Shown here piece by piece: positions 58,038-64,000 of a DNA stretch of 64,000 bases. Within the stretch, counting starts at the first letter, position 1; each line of letters opens with the position of its first letter. Under the pieces are notes generated by a model. It had not been told where the DNA came from. It worked only from the letters and a program-made list of their open reading frames with translations, and did no database searches. The position numbers and the translations under genes are program-made. The DNA is from 2-02-FULL-55-14 sp964473365 (GTDB lineage: Bacteria; Bacteroidota; Ignavibacteria; UBA10030): the NCBI GenBank assembly GCA_964473365.1, contig CAYYOV010000010.1, positions 1 through 64,000 on the forward strand, written 5' to 3'.

Positions 58038-58817
58038 TCACCTCCAGGCAAACCTGAGATCGCCTCCATGCGTCCATCCCAACAAGGGATGCCATCGAGT
58101 GCCCACGACCCACTGCAATGCTCCCGTCGTCACATCAATTCCGCCACCGACGGACCCGATAGTATCAGACCACGAGACAATAAGTGCCAGGGACTCGACC
58201 GCCTCGATGCGGGCTCCAGCACGCAATTCCATGTCGTGCGAACCGACAGCCTCCACACTGATCCTGATGCCGTCCCCAGGCCTGACAGAAGCGCCGAACG
58301 CGAATTGAAGCTCATCGGATCGAACTGGCCGTCCTGACTGAGCCACGCAGGTCACGAGTGCCCCCGTCGTCACGCCCGCAGAATGGAACTGACAACCCGC
58401 CGATGCTTCCCCTTCAAGGATCGGGGAGTAGCCCTGAAAAGACCAGCGGGCCACACCTGCCGCAACGCCGACACTAAGCGCCTCCGTCAACGTTCCTCCG
58501 AGCGAGAGTCGAGCCTGAGCTCTTCGCGCAGATCCTGCATCGAGCGCACCTGCGGAGATCATTGCTCCCCAACGGCTTCCCGAGAGTTGAAACCCCGTCC
58601 CTGCACGTCTCAACGGGCCAATGCCGTAAATCGACGGGATCACGGACACCATCAGCATCGTAGATGGCTCCGACGCCAAAGCAGCAGGATGAAACCTGCC
58701 CAACTGTCCAGCGCTTCCGACGGCTTCGCCGATACCCGACCATGCCAGAGCGGAAGCGTCTTCTTGCCCCATCGCCGAACTCAGCACACCGATGAATACC
58801 CACCAGTAGATGCGCAT
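58038..58817 (-). CDS. small PorV-like outer-membrane protein
   Basis: 259 residues. Signal peptide (YWWVFIGVLSSAMGQ), then Gly/Ser/Ala-rich strands. GRFHPAALASEPSTMLMVSV recalls the WNPAG segment of PorV/PorQ-like barrels, but the match is weak. Ribosome binding site GGGGGGTGA. First gene of an operon with the HhH-barrel and DUF5009 genes; divergent from porD. Probably an outer-membrane partner of the HhH-barrel protein. Confidence 0.7.
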   Translation of the reverse strand: MRIYWWVFIGVLSSAMGQEDASALAWSGIGEAVGSAGQLGRFHPAALASEPSTMLMVSVIPSIYGIGPLRRAGTGFQLSGSRWGAMISAGALDAGSARRAQARLSLGGTLTEALSVGVAAGVARWSFQGYSPILEGEASAGCQFHSAGVTTGALVTCVAQSGRPVRSDELQFAFGASVRPGDGIRISVEAVGSHDMELRAGARIEAVESLALIVSWSDTIGSVGGGIDVTTGALQWVVGTRWHPLLGWTHGGDLRFAWR

Positions 58818-58818
58818 A

Positions 58819-58850
58819 CTTGCTCACCCCCCCTTCTTTGCCTATCTTTG
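58819..58850 (+). promoter_or_regulatory. Bacteroidota-type promoter of porD, leaderless layout
   Basis: CTTG (58819-58822), 20-base spacer, TATCTTTG (58843-58850), then TTGC and the GTG at 58855. Same geometry as at mnmA (20-base spacer, four bases to the start codon). It overlaps the start of the divergent gene at 58817. Confidence 0.65.
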
Positions 58851-58854
58851 TTGC

Positions 58855-59775
58855 GTGAGACATTCGCTGAAAAGCCTCTGTGCAGCTGCCATTGTACTCT
58901 TCGCCTGGACAGCTGTTCCGGTCAGCGCCCAGGAGCTTCGTTGTGACGTCACGGTCAACACCGAAGCGCTTTCGAGCTCCGTCCGGGACCTCTTGCGTGA
59001 TTTCGAGTCGGACGTCGAGCGGTACGTGAATGGGACGCGGTACACTGACGAAGACATGCTCGGAGACCGCATCTCCTGCACGTTCGACATCTTCTTCACC
59101 TCCTCCCCGGGCGAGAACCGATACATCGCCAAAGTGTTCGTCGGCAGTCAACGGACCGTCTATGCCAACAACGAACCGACGACGCGGACCACGTCCGTCC
59201 TGCGTGTGTTGGATGAGAAATGGGAATTCATCTACATGCCCGGCCAACGGATGCGGTACGATGAATTCTCGGCCGACCCGTTGACGGATTTTCTGGACTT
59301 CTATGCCTACCTGATCATCGGAATGGACTTCGAGTCCTTCGAGACCGGGTCAGGCGACCCCTCATTTCGAAAAGCGTTGAATCTTTGCAACTCCGCTACA
59401 TCATCGACCATCGGCGCCCGGGAATACGAGTTTGTCGCAGGGGCCTACAGCCGATTCGGGATGGCCGAAGAACTGACGAATGCCAAGTACGCTCCCATCC
59501 GTGAGGCGATAACACTGTACCATATGGACGGATTGGACGAACTGGCCACGACGGAATACACCGCCCTCGAAGCAATGCTCAAGGCGATCGGCATGATCGA
59601 TCGGACACGGCAAGTGCAGAATCCAACGAGCGTGCTGGTCAAACAGTTCTTCAACGCCAAGAACCGCGAGATCGCCGACGCCTTCCAGCGCTATCCTGAT
59701 CCTTCCGTGTACGACCGGCTTGGCGAGTACGACCCCGAACACCTCACGGTCTACCGCGAGCGCGCACCCCGCTGA
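58855..59775 (+). CDS. porD: T9SS-associated PorD / DUF4835 protein
   Basis: 306 residues from GTG 58855; the ATG at 58810 lies upstream of the promoter and would give an unlikely N-terminus. Signal peptide (SLCAAAIVLFAWTAVPVSAQ) followed by ELRCDVTVN, ISCTFDIFF, YMPGQRMRYDEFSADPLTDF then LDFYAYLIIGMDFESFE, and YHMDGLDELATTEYTALEAM, the conserved phrases of DUF4835. This family is, from memory, annotated as T9SS protein PorD, a periplasmic component needed for the secretion machine in related bacteria. It fits the many T9SS-type cargo proteins here. Its last 25 bases overlap the end of the convergent HEAT-cyclophilin gene. Confidence 0.88.
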   Translation: MRHSLKSLCAAAIVLFAWTAVPVSAQELRCDVTVNTEALSSSVRDLLRDFESDVERYVNGTRYTDEDMLGDRISCTFDIFFTSSPGENRYIAKVFVGSQRTVYANNEPTTRTTSVLRVLDEKWEFIYMPGQRMRYDEFSADPLTDFLDFYAYLIIGMDFESFETGSGDPSFRKALNLCNSATSSTIGAREYEFVAGAYSRFGMAEELTNAKYAPIREAITLYHMDGLDELATTEYTALEAMLKAIGMIDRTRQVQNPTSVLVKQFFNAKNREIADAFQRYPDPSVYDRLGEYDPEHLTVYRERAPR

Positions 59776-61904
59776 GTCCCTGGTACGATCCGCACGCCGC
59801 GGATCACATCACCCACCTGCAGTCGATCCACCACGTCGATGCCTTTCACGACGTGCGCAAAGATCGTGTACCGTGCGTCGAGATGCGGTGTCGGTAGGTG
59901 CGTGAGGAAGAACTGCGATCCTTCGGTATCACGGCCAGCGCTGGCCATGCCAACAGAACCCCTCTCGTAGGTGCGCGTGGTGACCTCCGTGCGAATGGCA
60001 TAGCCGGGTCCGCCCCAGCCATCGCCTCGTGGGTCACCGCCCTGCACGACGAAGTTCGGAACCACACGATGAAAAGTCAAGCCGTCGAAGTATCCCGAGC
60101 GCGCGAGCCGAACGAAACTCAAGACCGTGAAGGGCGCGTCCTCAGGCAAGAGGTTGATCAGGACAGTCCCTCGTTCCGTTTCGATCTCGGCACGCGGCAT
60201 CGGTCCCAGCGCACGGAGGAGCTGCCAATCCAGGTCGACGTGTTCCGGCGTGTGTGACGGTTCCGGAAGCATGGCATCCGTTCGACCGGAGCTGCGGAGC
60301 ACGTTCACGGCTGTTTCCACGACAGATCGATCGACACTCGAGAGTGCACCTTCCACTGCTCCGAGCGCTTTGGGACCACCAAGGGCACCGAGCGCTTGAA
60401 GGGCCGCCTGGATCGCCTCGACATCATCAGGGATCTTCATCATGCCCAACGCCATTGCAAGTGCATCGACCACGCGGTCACGCTGGCCGCCACTGTCGAG
60501 GAGCGCGATCACTGACGAATCGGAGAAAAGACTCGCGACGACCGTCGAGATTCCCATATCATGTCGGTCGAATGCCGCTTCAGCCTCGCCCGCGACGAAT
60601 GCGCTTAGCTCACCGCGCGTCATGACGTCAGGCACGATAGCCCCGAGACCGGGTTGACGAAGAAATCGACGGGAGTGATCCCAGGCCGCCATGGAGACAG
60701 AGATGACGGGATCGTTCAATGCATTTGCCACCGAGGCCCACCCGGACGCCGTCGGCGCCATTGCGAACGCTTCGAGAGCCTTCGCCCGTAGTCGTGGGGT
60801 CAGGTCACGCCGGTCGACGAACGCCCGGAGGTCCTCCACATCGGATGGACTGAAGCGCGCCATGGCGACCATCGCCTCTCCCGTCACCAAGGGCGCTCGT
60901 CCCTCCACGGTCGGAATCAGCGCCCACAGGGCCGATCGTACAGAATCACGCACGTCGAGGCCGCGTACCGAAGGTCCATCGGCAGGAAGGGCCATCGACG
61001 CTGCGATGACGACGTGGTCATTCGCGTCCGCAAGTCCCCGGAGGAGCAGGCTCATCATAGCTGGGTCAGAGCGAAACTGGGAACTGGCAGATCGGACCGC
61101 CTGCACGAGCACGCGCCAATCCCGATCGCGTCGTCCGAATTCAGCATCGGCCAGATGATCGAGCACTTCGCGCGCCTCAGCCACATCGATTCGGGCCAAC
61201 ATCGTCGCGAGGTTGAGGCGTACATCTGATGAACCGTCACGAATGAGCTTCTCGAACGTGTCGCGACGTTTTGCCAGCTCCGTTGCGAGCAACGGGTGGG
61301 GCGACATCCTCCCCAGGACATACAAGGCACGCCATCGGACCTCAGGATTCCGGTCTGCGAGGCTTTCCATGGTGTACCATATCGCCTTCGAAGACCGAAT
61401 ACCTCTGATCGCGATCCGCATCAGGGCGGTCAACGCATCCAGGCGCCGTTCCCCCCTCCAAGCTTTCGCCACCAAAGACAAGGTATCGAGGTTCGCCTCC
61501 ACGGCGATGCGTCCAAAGGCATCAAACATCGCGCGTCGCGGAATCGCCTCACGCTCTTGGAGGGCTAGACGCAGAAGTTCCATGCCGCGATCACCGGCAA
61601 ATCGTTGACCGGCGGCAAAGGCTGCCATCTCCCGTACGGAAGGATCACGGTCCCTCAGCCCGCCAGGGATCAGAACGATGTGAGCAGTGTCGTGACGGTG
61701 AGCGATCGCCCGGTAGGCCGCCCTCCGAACCCGCGCAACGTTGCCGTCAATGAGTTCCGACAATCGCTCAACTCCGCCGACCCGTTGATCCTGCCAATAC
61801 CACGCTTCGCGCACCAATGAATCCGCATCCTGGATCGCCAGCACCGAGGCCGGGATGATAGAAGACACGATACAGATCGATGCAGCAAACGATCGTAGGC
61901 GCAT
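59751..61904 (-). CDS. exported HEAT-repeat / cyclophilin peptidyl-prolyl isomerase fusion
   Basis: 717 residues. Signal peptide (ICIVSSIIPASVLAIQ). From about 30 to 560 are HEAT-like helical repeats (RAAYRAIAHRH, DPSVREMAAFAAGQRF, NPEVRWRALYVLGRM, SSDVRLNLATML). The C-terminal 145 residues are a cyclophilin: FTVLSFVRLARSGYFDGLTF, HRVVPNFVVQGGDPRGDGWG, MASAGRDTEGSQFFLTHLPT, PHLDARYTIFAHVVKGIDVV. The active-site arginine (FHRV) and Q/F residues (GSQFF) are intact, so it should be an active proline isomerase. It probably acts in the periplasm, with the repeat arm gripping clients. Third gene after the receptor and tatD (35-base gap). Confidence 0.9.
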   Translation of the reverse strand: MRLRSFAASICIVSSIIPASVLAIQDADSLVREAWYWQDQRVGGVERLSELIDGNVARVRRAAYRAIAHRHDTAHIVLIPGGLRDRDPSVREMAAFAAGQRFAGDRGMELLRLALQEREAIPRRAMFDAFGRIAVEANLDTLSLVAKAWRGERRLDALTALMRIAIRGIRSSKAIWYTMESLADRNPEVRWRALYVLGRMSPHPLLATELAKRRDTFEKLIRDGSSDVRLNLATMLARIDVAEAREVLDHLADAEFGRRDRDWRVLVQAVRSASSQFRSDPAMMSLLLRGLADANDHVVIAASMALPADGPSVRGLDVRDSVRSALWALIPTVEGRAPLVTGEAMVAMARFSPSDVEDLRAFVDRRDLTPRLRAKALEAFAMAPTASGWASVANALNDPVISVSMAAWDHSRRFLRQPGLGAIVPDVMTRGELSAFVAGEAEAAFDRHDMGISTVVASLFSDSSVIALLDSGGQRDRVVDALAMALGMMKIPDDVEAIQAALQALGALGGPKALGAVEGALSSVDRSVVETAVNVLRSSGRTDAMLPEPSHTPEHVDLDWQLLRALGPMPRAEIETERGTVLINLLPEDAPFTVLSFVRLARSGYFDGLTFHRVVPNFVVQGGDPRGDGWGGPGYAIRTEVTTRTYERGSVGMASAGRDTEGSQFFLTHLPTPHLDARYTIFAHVVKGIDVVDRLQVGDVIRGVRIVPGTQRGARSR

Positions 61905-61939
61905 GTATTCTTCTTTCGGTCAACAGGTGAACAACGCCG

Positions 61940-62770
61940 TCACGAGGGGACTACTCCCGACCTGACACCGGGGGGCAGACGGAACAACCTCTCTGCATTC
62001 CGACTCGTCCGTTCTGCGATCTCTTCGAATGACGTTCCACGAAGCGCCGCAAGCGTGTTGGCCACCAGGACCACATGGGCCGGCTCGTTTCGTCTTCCGC
62101 GGAACGGCACTGGCGTCAGGTACGGCGCATCCGTTTCGATGAGCACGCGATCGAGGTCAAGCTGCGGCACCATCGCGCTGACGGGGCTCTTCTTGAACGT
62201 GATGATCCCCGGGAACGAAACGTAGAACCCCGCGGCGAATAACCGGTGGGCGTGTTCGATCGTGCCCGTGAAACAATGGAAGACCCCCCGATGCGCCTCA
62301 CCTCCCTGCATCCTCCAGCCGGGATTCTCAGAAGCTACCACTTCTGCGATCTGTACCGCCTCTTCCATCGAATCCCGCGTGTGGACGATGACCGGCAGAT
62401 CTTGTTCGACGGCCCAGGCCATCTGGCGACGGAACAAGCTTACCTGCACGTCTTTGGGAGCAAAATCGTAGAAGTAGTCGAGTCCGATCTCCCCCACGGC
62501 TACGACGCCCGCCACCTGCGTAAGTCCGTGCAATGTCTCGATCTCCTCCTCCGTGACGCGAGCGGCTTCGTGAGGATGGATGCCGACGGCGGGATGCAGC
62601 CAATCATGCTCAGCCGCGAGCGCCAATGCGCGCCGCGCTGTCGACTCTTGCGTCGCGGGTATGACCACGCGCGCCACCCCTGCATCACGCGCACGCTGTA
62701 AGACGTGCGGCAAGTCCTCCGCGAAGTCCTCAGCGAAGAGATGCGCGTGTGAATCGATAAGCGTTGGCAT
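61940..62770 (-). CDS. tatD: TatD-family metal-dependent hydrolase / DNase
   Basis: 276 residues. All metal ligands are present: IDSHAHL, VGEIGLDYFYDF, VIVHTRDS, VFHCFTGT, LIETDAPYLTPVP. TatD enzymes are cytoplasmic 3'-5' exonucleases with proposed roles in DNA repair and RNA trimming. Length usual. Follows the receptor stop by two bases, so it shares that transcript, though a functional link is doubtful. Confidence 0.95.
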   Translation of the reverse strand: MPTLIDSHAHLFAEDFAEDLPHVLQRARDAGVARVVIPATQESTARRALALAAEHDWLHPAVGIHPHEAARVTEEEIETLHGLTQVAGVVAVGEIGLDYFYDFAPKDVQVSLFRRQMAWAVEQDLPVIVHTRDSMEEAVQIAEVVASENPGWRMQGGEAHRGVFHCFTGTIEHAHRLFAAGFYVSFPGIITFKKSPVSAMVPQLDLDRVLIETDAPYLTPVPFRGRRNEPAHVVLVANTLAALRGTSFEEIAERTSRNAERLFRLPPGVRSGVVPS

Positions 62771-62772
62771 GG

Positions 62773-64000
62773 TTAGAAGACGAGATCGAGAGAAACGATG
62801 AACGTGCGCGGCGGAGCCAGATTCCCTATCAATTCAACATACTGATAGTTCAGCGCATTCTTCACCGTCACTCCCGGCCGCACGGGAATGCCAGCCAGGT
62901 CGAGATCAAAGCTCGAGCGGATGTCGAGGACCCGGATGGGAACCCTCATGGTGCCATCCTGGATGTCTGCGATGGCCACCAGATCCTCATCGATCTCCTC
63001 CTGCCGTCCGATGTATCGGAAGTCCGCTCCGATTCGCACAGGATCGAACGATCCCTCGATCGTCGCAGAGCAGATGAGCCTCGGGCGGAACTTCAAGGGC
63101 CCATTCCGCACAAGGTCCCGGGGATCCATGATCGTCACACCCAGTCTCGTCGAAATCGTCTGGTCCCACCATTCCTGGCCCACCGAGAGTTCGGCTCCCG
63201 CGATGCGCGCACGGGCAACGTTATTGAACCTGATCACAAACTGAACGGGATCGACACCCGCTTCGATGAGCTGCCGATACTCCGACACAAAGAGCGCCGC
63301 ATCGAGGAACCCTGTCTCGGCGATCAGCTGATGAACTCCGACCTCCGCTGAATTGCTGCGCTCCGGTTGGAGATACGGATTCGGCACAACGTTGACCGAT
63401 CCGAATCCCGTCGTCACGGACGTGTACAATTCTCCGATCGAAGGATAGCGGAAGCCAGTTCCCCATGACGCACGCAGCGTCGTGAGCGGAGCGATCCGGG
63501 CCGTGACTGCCACGCGTGGATCGACCTGAGACGCACTGGCAAGGACTGACACCTTTTGCCGGTCCCACCGAAGTCCCGCGCTCAGCGTCACCTCATCCGT
63601 TGCTCTCCACTCTGTCTGACCGTAGAGGGCAACGCCAACTCCCGGATGCGTACCGAAGATGTTCGAACGCACTCGGTCGAGGTGCACGGCCGATCCCACG
63701 ACCACGATCGCCTGGGAACCAAACCCGCGGGTGGACTGTGCGTCAAGTGAGAGCACATCGGACTTCGACCGATTGCCGGTGGTCTCACGGATACGGTCCA
63801 GCCAGTCGTTGCCGTAGTACTGGCCACGAACAACCAGTCCCCATCCGGACCCGAGCGACCTCCGATGTTCCAATCCGGCGAAGCCCCGCGTCGATTCGAC
63901 CCAGCGCTGCTGCTGGTCATCCGGCGGCAACCCGGGTTCAGAGAGACTCTTCCACCAGAAGAAATTTCCGTTGAGCCTTCGAACGACGTTCGCCGTCGCT
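62773..64000 (-). CDS. TonB-dependent receptor, C-terminal part
   Basis: 409 codons open to the window edge; the N-terminus with signal and plug lies outside. The visible part is barrel: YGQTEWRATDEVTLSAGLRW, ASWGTGFRYPSIGELYT, NPYLQPERSNSAEVGVHQLI, VKNALNYQYVELIGNLAPPR and end FIVSLDLVF with terminal Phe. FRYPSIGELY and LQPERSNSAEVG are the usual late-barrel motifs of vitamin and iron receptors. A TTG at 63930 is not the true start since the frame continues with barrel-like sequence. Ligand unknown. Confidence 0.92.
   Translation of the reverse strand, partial: ATANVVRRLNGNFFWWKSLSEPGLPPDDQQQRWVESTRGFAGLEHRRSLGSGWGLVVRGQYYGNDWLDRIRETTGNRSKSDVLSLDAQSTRGFGSQAIVVVGSAVHLDRVRSNIFGTHPGVGVALYGQTEWRATDEVTLSAGLRWDRQKVSVLASASQVDPRVAVTARIAPLTTLRASWGTGFRYPSIGELYTSVTTGFGSVNVVPNPYLQPERSNSAEVGVHQLIAETGFLDAALFVSEYRQLIEAGVDPVQFVIRFNNVARARIAGAELSVGQEWWDQTISTRLGVTIMDPRDLVRNGPLKFRPRLICSATIEGSFDPVRIGADFRYIGRQEEIDEDLVAIADIQDGTMRVPIRVLDIRSSFDLDLAGIPVRPGVTVKNALNYQYVELIGNLAPPRTFIVSLDLVF

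Noticed and set aside
1..64000. CRISPR arrays, insertion sequences, prophage genes
   Set aside because: No regularly spaced direct repeats, transposase, integrase or phage structural proteins were seen on reading both strands.

Overview
The window looks like a chromosomal segment of an early-branching Bacteroidota-type bacterium (Kapabacteria, Ignavibacteria or a similar lineage). The grounds are protein type and expression signals, not a database match. They are: roughly 60% GC; several predicted secreted proteins with C-terminal type IX secretion (T9SS) sorting domains, one with the NYPNPFNPST motif; PorV-like outer-membrane proteins and a PorD/DUF4835 protein; many TonB-dependent receptors with a carboxypeptidase-regulatory N-domain; and promoters of Bacteroidota type (TAnnTTTG). 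Clear AGGAGG ribosome binding sites in front of many genes are less usual in core Bacteroidetes.

Layout. 1-10 kb (minus strand): a partial DUF4623-like exported protein, a repeat-bearing gap, then a four-gene operon reading lacI, TonB receptor, a 1266-residue T9SS-type surface protein and a PorV-like protein. 10-15 kb: an HU-type DNA-binding protein, a stand-alone TonB receptor, a tRNA-Asp with terminator, and directly after it a degenerate second tRNA-Asp unit broken by two palindromic inserts. 14.8-18 kb: DUF2007 protein, small outer-membrane protein, GH97 alpha-glucosidase. 18-28.5 kb (plus strand): OPT transporter and CstA, the three pyruvate dehydrogenase genes pdhA-pdhB-E2, then a full ECF-type vitamin transporter (S, T, two ATPases). 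28.8-39.7 kb (minus): a second surface operon with two T9SS-type proteins, a lipoprotein, a TonB receptor, a PorV-like protein and an NHL lipoprotein. 39.7-44 kb: an MltD-like lytic transglycosylase with five LysM repeats and a propionyl/methylmalonyl-CoA carboxyltransferase. 44-52.5 kb: an ECF sigma/anti-sigma operon running through a Spy-like protein, MacA-like adaptor, MacB-like permease without ATPase, and an RND pump. 52.5-64 kb: mnmA, two thioredoxin-fold proteins, a DUF5009 membrane protein, a helix-hairpin-helix/barrel protein, a small barrel, porD, a HEAT-cyclophilin fusion, tatD and the end of another TonB receptor.

The main theme is the outer membrane. Two operons each combine a TonB receptor, large T9SS-type cargo and a private PorV-like protein, which suggests dedicated surface-uptake machines with their own shuttle. 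The most unusual DNA-level feature is the tRNA-Asp remnant near 14.5 kb: its 60-bp insert is wholly made of nested palindromes. Two genes (mnmA and porD) have a TAnnTTTG element ending exactly four bases before the start codon, which predicts leaderless mRNAs. No CRISPR array, insertion sequence, integrase or phage gene was seen.
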